DNA of 11,447 bases, from assembly GCA_900771995.1 (NCBI GenBank), contig CAAGQC010000017.1, forward strand, positions 1 through 11,447, in the 5' to 3' direction. A program made the translations under genes and the position numbers. Of this stretch, positions 1 to 6,510 are shown piece by piece (position 1 is the first letter of the stretch; the number at the start of each line of letters is the position of its first letter). Source of the DNA: Lachnospiraceae bacterium (lineage in GTDB: Bacteria; Bacillota; Clostridia; Lachnospirales; Lachnospiraceae). The notes below the pieces were generated by a model, which was not told where the DNA came from, did not search any database, and saw nothing but the letters and a program-made list of their open reading frames with translations.

Positions 1-66
1 GTAACCACATGAGCAAAAGGAAAGCTGCATCGCAGCGATTTTGCGAATGGGGTGCTGAATAGTTAC
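1..66 (+). repeat. 66-bp structured repeat, copy 1
   Basis: This 66-bp unit recurs in inverted orientation at 11328-11393 with 64 of 66 positions identical; the differences are at 21 and 50 of this copy. It begins GTAAC and ends GTTAC, so its ends are inverted repeats. A second internal pair is AGCA (12-15) with TGCT (53-56), and a central GCTGC-ATC-GCAGC hairpin sits at 24-36. It has no coding potential and lies between genes. The form fits a dispersed REP- or MITE-like element; the family is not recognised. Confidence 0.85.
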
Positions 67-96
67 AAAAATTTTTAAAAATTAATTAAGAATAGC

Positions 97-142
97 AAAA
101 GAAGAGCAAATACATAGATATTGTGTTTGCTCTTCTTTTTTT
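97..142 (+). terminator. Rho-independent terminator 1 of a tandem pair
   Basis: A perfect 10-bp stem, GAAGAGCAAA (101-110) with TTTGCTCTTC (126-135), encloses a 15-nt loop and is followed by a run of T (136-142). AAAA at 97-100 could pair with the first Ts, so it may also act on the minus strand. It most likely ends a transcript from a gene to the left of the window. Confidence 0.85.
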
Positions 143-158
143 ACCAGATATAGTGGAG

Positions 159-193
159 AAAAGCGCCTTTGCCATAAGACAGGGCGCTTTTTT
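159..193 (+). terminator. Rho-independent terminator 2 of a tandem pair
   Basis: The stem AAAAGCGCC (159-167) pairs with GGCGCTTTT (183-191), extended by a G-U and an A-T pair toward an 11-nt loop, and is followed by T residues to 193. With the previous hairpin it insulates the mraZ promoter from upstream transcription. Confidence 0.8.
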
Positions 194-228
194 GCGTTGT
201 CTTGTCGAAAATTACCATTTGATTTCTC

Positions 229-257
229 TTGTAAAATCCCATGTTTTAGTATAAAAT
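229..257 (+). promoter_or_regulatory. Predicted sigma-A promoter of the mraZ operon
   Basis: TTGTAA (229-234) and TAAAAT (252-257) are separated by 17 bp. The position is just downstream of the two terminators and just upstream of the MraZ operator repeats, as expected for an autoregulated mraZ promoter. TATAAA at 250-255 would give a poorer 15-bp spacing. The expected start is near 264-266, inside or just before the operator. Confidence 0.65.
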
Positions 258-265
258 CATAATAA

Positions 266-304
266 AAGTGGGAGAAAGTGGAGGCAAGTGCCACAAAGTG
301 GTAG
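266..304 (+). promoter_or_regulatory. MraZ operator: four direct repeats at 10-bp spacing
   Basis: AAGTG recurs at exactly 10-bp intervals: AAGTGGGA, AAGTGGAG, AAGTGCCA and AAGTGGTA starting near 266, 276, 286 and 296. MraZ is known to repress its own operon by binding direct TGGG-type (AAAGTGG in Mollicutes) repeats with this helical period, as an oligomeric ring. The repeats lie at the predicted transcription start, which favours autorepression. The third repeat deviates (TGCC) and forms CCAC-AAA-GTGG with the fourth. Confidence 0.75.
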
Positions 305-359
305 ATTTTTTAAAAATGACCTCCTTTTTGTGGCAGTCCCCTTTGGGATGAATGGTGGT
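290..359 (+). promoter_or_regulatory. Possible structured 5' leader of mraZ
   Basis: GCCACAAA (290-297) can pair with TTTGTGGC (327-334), an 8-bp perfect stem. ACCTCCTT (319-326) matches the anti-Shine-Dalgarno end of 16S rRNA and can pair, with one mismatch, with GGTGGT (354-359), the mraZ ribosome binding site. These pairings suggest alternative leader folds that could affect mraZ translation. This is inference from base pairing only. Confidence 0.35.
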
Positions 360-366
360 GAGTGCG

Positions 367-798
367 ATGTTTATGAGCGAGTACAACCATACGTTAGATA
401 CGAAAGGCAGGTTGATCATTCCGGCAAAATTCCGAGAAGTCTTAGGTGAGGAATTTGTGGTTTCCAAGGGAATGGATGGCTGCTTATTTGTGTATGCCAA
501 CGATGACTGGAACGCTTTTGAACAGAAGCTGACCTCATTACCTCTGATCAATAAGGAAGCAAGACAATTTGCCCGTTTCTTCCTGGCCGGTGCGGCTACG
601 GTAGAAGTGGACAAACAGGGAAGAATCCTGTTGCCGGCACACTTGCGAGAGTTCGCCGGACTGGAAAAAGATGTGGTGTTAGTCGGAGTCGGCAGCCGAG
701 TGGAGATCTGGAGCAAGGATAAGTGGGAGAACATGAACTCCGATGCTGATATGGATGAAATCACCAGCGCCATGGAAGGACTGGGACTGACCATTTAA
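367..798 (+). CDS. mraZ: Transcriptional regulator MraZ
   Basis: MraZ is a conserved DNA-binding regulator at the head of the division and cell-wall cluster. The 143-residue length equals the family norm. Two SpoVT/AbrB-like half-domains are visible, each with the DxxGRxxxP signature: D11-TKG-R15 with P19, and D82-KQG-R86 with P90. The start was placed at ATG 367 because the protein then begins MFMSEYNHT, the standard N-terminus, with a GGTGGTGAG ribosome site four bases upstream; an in-frame ATG at 352 would add five residues and consume that site. It is first in a run with rsmH, ftsL and a PBP gene on the same strand. The four operator repeats upstream imply autoregulation. Identity is secure. 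Confidence 0.97.
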   Translation: MFMSEYNHTLDTKGRLIIPAKFREVLGEEFVVSKGMDGCLFVYANDDWNAFEQKLTSLPLINKEARQFARFFLAGAATVEVDKQGRILLPAHLREFAGLEKDVVLVGVGSRVEIWSKDKWENMNSDADMDEITSAMEGLGLTI

Positions 799-831
799 CA
801 AGAAAAAAACGACTGAGAAAGGATGACCGTC

Positions 832-1761
832 GTGGAATTTAATCATTATTCTGTGATGTTACATGAGACCATCGAACAACTGAATATCCGACCGGACGGC
901 ATCTATGTGGACGGAACCTTAGGCGGTGGAGGACATGCTTATGAAGTATGCAGCCACCTGCAGAACGGACATTTCTACGGGATCGATCAGGATGATGCGG
1001 CCATAGCAGCGGCCTCCGCCAGATTGCAGCCCTTTGGAGACAAGGTGACCGTGATACGCAACAATTACGTGAACGCGGTGGAAGCCCTCAGAGAGTACGG
1101 TGTCACCGGTGTGGACGGGATCGTGCTGGATCTGGGAGTATCTTCTTACCAGCTGGATACGGAGGATCGGGGATTTTCCTATCGGTTTGATGCTCCTCTC
1201 GATATGCGGATGGATCGCAGACAGACCCTTACGGCGAGAGACATTGTCAACAATTATTCCGAGATGGAACTGTATCACATCATCCGGGATTACGGTGAAG
1301 ATCCTTTTGCCAAGAATATAGCGAAACACATTGTGAAAAACAGGGCGGACAAGCCTATTGAGACTACCTTTGAACTAAACGAGATCATCAAGGCCGCGGT
1401 TCCGGCGAAGATGCGGCAGAACGGACATCCTTCGAAACAGACATTTCAGGCCATCCGCATTGAATGCAATCAGGAACTGGAAGTACTGAAAAAGGCATTG
1501 GATGAACTGATCGACCTGTTGAACCCCGGCGGAAGGTTCTGTATTATCACGTTCCACTCTCTGGAAGACCGGATCGTGAAAAATGCATTCCGCAGGAATG
1601 AAAATCCCTGTACCTGCCCTCCGGAATTTCCGGTGTGTGTATGTGGTAAGGTCTCCAAAGGAAAGGTGATCACCAGAAAGCCGATCCTTCCCAGCGCGGA
1701 AGAACTGGAAGTAAACAGCAGATCCAAGAGTGCAAAGCTCAGGGTATTTGAAAAGAAATAA
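832..1761 (+). CDS. rsmH: 16S rRNA (cytosine-1402-N4)-methyltransferase RsmH
   Basis: RsmH (MraW) uses S-adenosylmethionine to methylate N4 of C1402 in the decoding centre of 16S rRNA. Visible are the SAM-binding glycine loop D27-GTLGGGGH-35, the acidic IDQD (51-54) at the end of the next strand, a DLGVSSYQLD block, the ITFHSLEDRIVK motif and the closing SRSKSAKLRVFE, all family hallmarks. The Cys-rich NPCTCPPEFPVCVCGK near the C-terminus is typical of clostridial members. I prefer GTG 832, which gives MEFNHYSVML and an AAAGGA site (818-823) eight bases away. ATG 823 overlaps that site and would add three residues. The gap to mraZ is 33 bp, so the two are probably cotranscribed. Confidence 0.96.
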   Translation: MEFNHYSVMLHETIEQLNIRPDGIYVDGTLGGGGHAYEVCSHLQNGHFYGIDQDDAAIAAASARLQPFGDKVTVIRNNYVNAVEALREYGVTGVDGIVLDLGVSSYQLDTEDRGFSYRFDAPLDMRMDRRQTLTARDIVNNYSEMELYHIIRDYGEDPFAKNIAKHIVKNRADKPIETTFELNEIIKAAVPAKMRQNGHPSKQTFQAIRIECNQELEVLKKALDELIDLLNPGGRFCIITFHSLEDRIVKNAFRRNENPCTCPPEFPVCVCGKVSKGKVITRKPILPSAEELEVNSRSKSAKLRVFEKK

Positions 1762-1790
1762 GATTTTATCGGTGAAAGTGGGAATAGAGT

Positions 1791-2240
1791 ATGGCACAGA
1801 GAAGAAGCAACACCCCTTACATATATGATAACACAGTGAGAGACTTACAGATCCGGAGACAGATGGAGGAGCCCCGGAGACAGCTGTCTCATGAGACGAG
1901 AAAAAACAGAGAAAAGGCAAGACATATGAGCATCGGCTATGTCACTTTTCTGATGGGAGCCCTGATCGCCTGTGCGGTCTTTCTGGTGAACTATATCCAG
2001 ATGCAGTCGGAACTGACCACAAAGATCACAGAGGTATCCAGAATGGAGAGCGAACTGAACTCTCTGAAATTATCCAATGATGAAGAGTACAGCCGTATCA
2101 CCAGCAATATCAATCTGGAGGAAATCAAGAGAATTGCCATCGGTGAACTGGGAATGACTTATGCAAAAGCGGGACAGGTAATTCCTTATGAGAGCATCAG
2201 CAATGACTATATGCGTCAGGCGGATGCCAGTCAGAATTAA
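1791..2240 (+). CDS. ftsL: Cell division protein FtsL-like (septum-forming bitopic protein)
   Basis: This 149-residue protein has the FtsL/DivIC layout: a basic cytoplasmic N-terminus rich in Arg and Lys (1-46), one membrane segment (about 48-68, GYVTFLMGALIACAVFLVNY), then a coiled-coil stretch (about 70-98) and a short extracytoplasmic tail with IGELGMTYAKAGQVIPY. FtsL works with DivIC/FtsB and DivIB/FtsQ to activate septal peptidoglycan synthesis by FtsW-FtsI. Sequence conservation in this family is low, so the call leans on topology and on its place between rsmH and an FtsI-type PBP. The cytoplasmic part is long for the family. Its ribosome site (AGTGGGA, 1777-1783) is modest. Confidence 0.85.
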   Translation: MAQRRSNTPYIYDNTVRDLQIRRQMEEPRRQLSHETRKNREKARHMSIGYVTFLMGALIACAVFLVNYIQMQSELTTKITEVSRMESELNSLKLSNDEEYSRITSNINLEEIKRIAIGELGMTYAKAGQVIPYESISNDYMRQADASQN

Positions 2241-2257
2241 GCCCGGGAGGCCCGAAG

Positions 2258-4516
2258 TTGAAGGAACAGAAACCTAAGAAATTTTCCATAAAAATGCAGA
2301 AGAAGCTGCTATGCCTGTATGCACTGATCATACTGGCATTTATTCTGTTGTCTTTCCGGTTGTCCTGGATCGTGAAGGCAGACGGTGCAGATTATGAAAA
2401 GCAGGTATTATCGCAGCAGAAATATGATTCCGTGACATTGCCTTTCCGCCGCGGAGATATTGTAGATGCCAAGGGAACGAAGCTGGCAGTCAGTGAGAAA
2501 GTATACAATCTGGTCATTGACTCCTATGTTATGCTGAGCCGTGAAACGTATCTGGAGCCGACAATGGAAGCGTTATCTGCGAATTTTCCGGATCTGGATA
2601 TGACTGCAGTGAGACAGTATGTGCTATCTCATCCGGATTCGTCTTGGTATGTACCTCTCCGGAGACTGAGCTACGATCAGATCAGCGGATTTCAGGCAGC
2701 CGCTCTGGAAGACAGCAAAATCAAGGGAGTCTGGTTCCAGGAAGAATACAAGAGAGCCTATCCCAACGGTTCTCTGGCAGCGGATGTGATCGGTTTTGCC
2801 AGATCGGATAACGAGGGACAGTATGGACTGGAAGAATATTACAATGATGTTCTGAATGGTACCACCGGAAGAGAGTACGGTTATCTGAATGATGATGCCA
2901 ATCTGGAGCGTACCATCAAGCCGGCCGTGGATGGCAATACGGTGCACAGCACCATTGATGCCAATATTCAGGGAATCGTGGAGAAATATCTGAAACAGTT
3001 TAACGACGAACATAAAGATGCGGTACATCCCGGCAACGGCGCGGAGAATGTGGGCTGTATCATTATGGAAGTCAATACCGGCAATGTTCTGGCCATGGCA
3101 AGCTATCCGACCTATGACCTGAACGATACCCGGAATACGGATGCTTTGCTTGGATCCCGTAAGATCGAAATGGTGACCAATGCCAACGGCTACGATGTCC
3201 TGACCAAGACAGATACCTATTTTACACAGGAAGACATTGACGCCTTAACGGATGACGAATTGCTGGATAACCTGAATTATCTGTGGAAAAACTACTGTAT
3301 CTCCACTACTTATGAGCCGGGTTCCACGGCAAAGCCCTTTACCGTGGCAGCGGCACTGGAGAGCGGAGCTATTACGGGAGACGAGCATTATCAGTGTAAC
3401 GGATATCTGGAAGTCGGTGGACATACGATCAAATGCCACAGCTACCGTTCCGGCGGTGAAGGCGATGTATCGGTACAGAACTCCATTGCCTGGTCCTGCA
3501 ACGTGGCTCTGATGAAGATCGCGGCGACTATGGGCAAGGACGAATTTGCCAAATTTCAGAAGACCTTTAACTTTGGCCTGAAGACGAACGTGGATCTGGC
3601 CGGAGAGGCGAGAACCGCGAGTCTTCTGTTTCCGGTTGACCAGATGGGAAGTGCCGATCTGGCCACCAACAGTTTTGGACAGAACTTTAATGTGACCATG
3701 ATCCAGATGATCACGGGATTCTGCTCCCTGATCAACGGCGGCTACTATTATGAGCCCCACATGGTGGATAAGATTACCAATTCCAGCGGTGCAACGGTGG
3801 AAAACATTGAGCCAAGAGTCTTACGCCAGACGATTTCCGAGAGTACTTCGGCGAAGATCAGACAGTACTGCCGTGCTACCGTTATGGAAGAGGGTGGCGA
3901 CCGCAGAACCGGTAGAACCGCCAGACCGGCAGGTTACGCCATCGGCGGCAAGACCGGTACCGCAGAGACCATTCCCCGTAAAAACGGTGAGTACGTGGTA
4001 TCTTTTATGGGATATGCACCGGCAGATGATCCGCAGATCGCTATCTATGTAGTGGTGGACCGTGCCAATGCATCACCGCAGGATGATGCGAAGTTCGCTA
4101 CCGGAATCGTAAGAAATGTCCTGACGGAAGTCCTGCCTTATCTGAATATCTTTATGACGGAGGAACTGTCGGAGAAGGAGATTCAGGAACTGGCAGAGAA
4201 GCAGATTGAGATCACGAATCAGTATACCCAGAAACCGGAAGACGGAGATACTCAGACAGGCGGTGACGGAACAGGTGCCGCTTCCGATCCCGCGAACCAG
4301 ACGGACGGAGATAACACCGGAACCGGAGAGGGAGAAGATTCTACCACGACTTCTGAGGACTGGAGAAATTATCCGGTAGATCCGGCGACCGGTTATCTGG
4401 TAAGCCCGATTGACGGCGGATTGATCGATCCCGTGACGGGAGCGGATGTCGGCGGTGATAATACCATGGGAGACAGCCCCGTCAACAATAACCTGCTGAT
4501 CCAGCAGAATGAATAG
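2258..4516 (+). CDS. ftsI: Class B penicillin-binding protein, FtsI/PBP2B-type transpeptidase
   Basis: This D,D-transpeptidase should cross-link septal peptidoglycan on the outer face of the membrane. After a basic N-terminus comes one membrane anchor (about 17-35), a PBP dimerisation domain, then a transpeptidase domain with all three active-site motifs: S356-TAK359, S413-CN415 and K565-TG567. The C-terminus lacks PASTA domains; instead residues from about 655 form an acidic Gly/Thr/Asp-rich tail ending in DPATGYLVSPIDGG and LIDPVTG-like segments. The start is TTG 2258, supported by GGGAGG (2245-2250) seven bases upstream and by the gap of only 17 bp after ftsL. Position in the dcw cluster favours the vegetative division enzyme, but SpoVD is a close paralogue and cannot be excluded. 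A strong terminator follows. Confidence 0.92.
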   Translation: MKEQKPKKFSIKMQKKLLCLYALIILAFILLSFRLSWIVKADGADYEKQVLSQQKYDSVTLPFRRGDIVDAKGTKLAVSEKVYNLVIDSYVMLSRETYLEPTMEALSANFPDLDMTAVRQYVLSHPDSSWYVPLRRLSYDQISGFQAAALEDSKIKGVWFQEEYKRAYPNGSLAADVIGFARSDNEGQYGLEEYYNDVLNGTTGREYGYLNDDANLERTIKPAVDGNTVHSTIDANIQGIVEKYLKQFNDEHKDAVHPGNGAENVGCIIMEVNTGNVLAMASYPTYDLNDTRNTDALLGSRKIEMVTNANGYDVLTKTDTYFTQEDIDALTDDELLDNLNYLWKNYCISTTYEPGSTAKPFTVAAALESGAITGDEHYQCNGYLEVGGHTIKCHSYRSGGEGDVSVQNSIAWSCNVALMKIAATMGKDEFAKFQKTFNFGLKTNVDLAGEARTASLLFPVDQMGSADLATNSFGQNFNVTMIQMITGFCSLINGGYYYEPHMVDKITNSSGATVENIEPRVLRQTISESTSAKIRQYCRATVMEEGGDRRTGRTARPAGYAIGGKTGTAETIPRKNGEYVVSFMGYAPADDPQIAIYVVVDRANASPQDDAKFATGIVRNVLTEVLPYLNIFMTEELSEKEIQELAEKQIEITNQYTQKPEDGDTQTGGDGTGAASDPANQTDGDNTGTGEGEDSTTTSEDWRNYPVDPATGYLVSPIDGGLIDPVTGADVGGDNTMGDSPVNNNLLIQQNE

Positions 4517-4535
4517 GTAATAATCGAACGAATAG

Positions 4536-4587
4536 CCTCATAACAAGAGCAATAAAATGTAAAAAGCTCTTGTTATGAGGTTTTTTT
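4536..4587 (+). terminator. Strong terminator whose 3' arm carries the next gene's ribosome site
   Basis: A perfect 15-bp stem, CCTCATAACAAGAGC (4536-4550) with GCTCTTGTTATGAGG (4566-4580), surrounds a 15-nt A-rich loop and is followed by seven T residues (4581-4587). The ATG of the second PBP gene begins at 4588, directly after the T run. GAGG at 4577-4580, inside the 3' arm, is the only Shine-Dalgarno-like sequence at proper distance (7 nt). The hairpin thus both ends transcripts of the first PBP and would hide the ribosome site in any read-through RNA. Confidence 0.9.
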
Positions 4588-6387
4588 ATGGCAGATCATC
4601 AGAATCGCTTTTTTCACCGGAAAAAGATCATGACCATATTTTTTATCTGTACGGCGGTGCTCTGCGGGCTGCTGGGGAGACTTCTGTATCTGATGATATG
4701 GAGGGCGGATTACTATGAAGCGGCGGCCACCAGGCTCCATGAAAGAGAGCGGAGCATCAAAGCCGCCAGAGGACGGATCCTGGACCGGAACGGGGTGGTG
4801 CTGGCGGACAACAAGACTGTCTGTACCGTATCTGTGATCCATAACCAGATCGAGGAACCGGAACAGGTGATCGCCATGCTGGTAAAGGAACTGGGAATTT
4901 CCGAGGAAGAAGCCAGAAAACGGGTGGAAAAATATTCCTCCATCGAGCGTGTCAAAAGCAATGTGGACAAAACTGTGGGGGACAGAATCCGGGAATATGA
5001 TCTGGCGGGAGTAAAAGTAGACGAGGATTATAAGAGATATTATCCCTACGGGGATCTGGCCAGCAAAGTGCTGGGGTTTACCGGCGGGGACAATCAGGGG
5101 ATCATCGGGCTGGAGGTGGTATACGAAGAGACTTTGCAGGGGGAGCCGGGGATGATTCTGACCATCACAGATGCCAAGGGGATCGAGGTGGATACCGCGG
5201 GAGAGCGCCGGGTGGAACCGATGCCGGGAAAGGACTTGCGGATCAGCATCGACCGCAACATTCAGGAGTATGCCACACAGCTGGCGGCGCAGGCCTGTGC
5301 CACCAAGGAGGCCGACAGCGTCTACATCGTGGCCATGAATCCACAGAACGGCGAGATCCTGGCCATGGTAAATTATCCGGAATTTGACTTAAACGACCCG
5401 TACACCCTGCCGGAGCAGACCGTAGTAAAGGAAGACGGAAGCATTGTGACCGTGGATCCGGCCACCCTGACTGCGGAGCAGAGGCAGGAGAAACTCAATG
5501 CCATGTGGCGCAACGGCTGCATCAATGATACCTACGAGCCGGGCTCCACCTTCAAGATCATTACCGCCGCCGCAGGACTGGAGGCGGGAGTCGTCACACC
5601 GGAGAGCACCTTCTCCTGCCCGGGATTTATCATCGTGGATGACCGCAGGATCCGTTGCCATAAGATCGCCGGCCATGGCAGCCAGACTTTCGTGCAGTGC
5701 ATGGAGAACAGTTGTAACCCGGCCCTTATCACCGTAGGCCTGCGACTTGGCGTGGACAATTATTACCACTATTTTGAACAGTTCGGCCTAAAGCAGCGTA
5801 CCGGCATCGACCTGCCGGGGGAGGCCGGTACCATCATGCACAAAAAAGAGGATATGGGAAATGTGGAGCTGGCCACTGTGGCCTTCGGCCAGTCCTTCCA
5901 GATCACAGCAATTCAGCTTCTGACCACGGCTTCGTCCATTATCAACGGCGGCAACCGGATCACACCCCATTTCGGTATCGAGGCGCTGAACCGGGACGGG
6001 GAGGTGGAAGAGGCCTTTTCCTATCCGGTGCAGACAGGGATCGTCTCGGAGGAGACCTCGGCCACCATGCGCTATATTCTGGAAATGGTGGTGGCGGAAG
6101 GTTCCGGAAGGAACGGACAGGTACAGGGCTTCCGCGTCGGCGGTAAGACCGCCACCAGTCAGACCCTGCCCCGGGGAAGTGGACGTTACATTTCTTCCTT
6201 TATCGGTTTCGCTCCGGCGGACGATCCCCAGGTCATCGCCATAGCCATTATCAATAATCCCCAGGGTGTCTACTACGGCGGACAGGTGGCTGCGCCAATC
6301 ATACGGCAGCTGTACGAAAATATTCTGCCCTATCTGGAACTGGAGAAGACCGAAGAGCCCGAAGAGACGACGGCACCTACGGAGTGA
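4588..6387 (+). CDS. Second class B penicillin-binding protein, SpoVD-like, with KTA motif
   Basis: This 599-residue protein has a basic N-terminus, one membrane anchor (about 14-36), a dimerisation domain beginning at RGRILDRNGVVLADN, and a transpeptidase domain with S320-TFK323 and S375-CN377. The third motif is K520-TA522 where class B enzymes normally have KTG. There is no PASTA domain; the chain ends soon after the transpeptidase fold in a short Glu/Thr tail. In B. subtilis the gene after pbpB is spoVD, which makes spore cortex peptidoglycan, and here the next genes are spoIIGA and sigE, so a SpoVD role is plausible but unproven. It could instead be a second vegetative PBP2. ATG 4588 keeps the basic residues before the membrane helix; ATG 4630 would remove them. 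Confidence 0.92.
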   Translation: MADHQNRFFHRKKIMTIFFICTAVLCGLLGRLLYLMIWRADYYEAAATRLHERERSIKAARGRILDRNGVVLADNKTVCTVSVIHNQIEEPEQVIAMLVKELGISEEEARKRVEKYSSIERVKSNVDKTVGDRIREYDLAGVKVDEDYKRYYPYGDLASKVLGFTGGDNQGIIGLEVVYEETLQGEPGMILTITDAKGIEVDTAGERRVEPMPGKDLRISIDRNIQEYATQLAAQACATKEADSVYIVAMNPQNGEILAMVNYPEFDLNDPYTLPEQTVVKEDGSIVTVDPATLTAEQRQEKLNAMWRNGCINDTYEPGSTFKIITAAAGLEAGVVTPESTFSCPGFIIVDDRRIRCHKIAGHGSQTFVQCMENSCNPALITVGLRLGVDNYYHYFEQFGLKQRTGIDLPGEAGTIMHKKEDMGNVELATVAFGQSFQITAIQLLTTASSIINGGNRITPHFGIEALNRDGEVEEAFSYPVQTGIVSEETSATMRYILEMVVAEGSGRNGQVQGFRVGGKTATSQTLPRGSGRYISSFIGFAPADDPQVIAIAIINNPQGVYYGGQVAAPIIRQLYENILPYLELEKTEEPEETTAPTE

Positions 6388-6414
6388 CAGACCATTGTGA
6401 CGTTCTGTCTGAGA

Positions 6415-6421
6415 TGTCGAA
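6415..6421 (+). promoter_or_regulatory. Upstream Spo0A box (TGTCGAA)
   Basis: TGTCGAA is an exact match to the 0A-box consensus TGNCGAA. It lies about 80 bp before the expected spoIIGA transcription start, the region where Spo0A binds at the B. subtilis spoIIG promoter. A single 7-mer can occur by chance; the support is its context with the promoter below. Confidence 0.6.
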
Positions 6422-6456
6422 AACACTGGAAAGAAAAAGGTTCCGGCGGATGAAAA

Positions 6457-6490
6457 TTTGACAAAATCTGCTGACGGCACCCCTTATAAT
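6457..6490 (+). promoter_or_regulatory. spoIIG-type promoter: sigma-A elements 21 bp apart overlapping a 0A box
   Basis: TTGACA (6458-6463) and TATAAT (6485-6490) are both perfect consensus hexamers but are 21 bp apart instead of 17. The B. subtilis spoIIG promoter has a similar over-long spacer (22 bp) and therefore needs phosphorylated Spo0A. TTTGACA (6457-6463) reads TGTCAAA on the other strand, one base from the 0A box, so a Spo0A site overlaps the -35 element as in Bacillus. The expected start is near 6497, giving a very short leader before the spoIIGA ribosome site. Confidence 0.75.
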
Positions 6491-6510
6491 GATTCTGAAG
6501 GAGGGGTGTG

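Noticed and set aside
352..366. Upstream ATG as the mraZ start
   Set aside because: It would use the ribosome binding site as coding sequence and add MVVSA before the standard MFM start; ATG 367 is better.
246..794. Long minus-strand open frame opposite mraZ
   Set aside because: It is antisense to a clear MraZ gene, has low-complexity Ser/Pro/Leu composition and no ribosome site or family motif.
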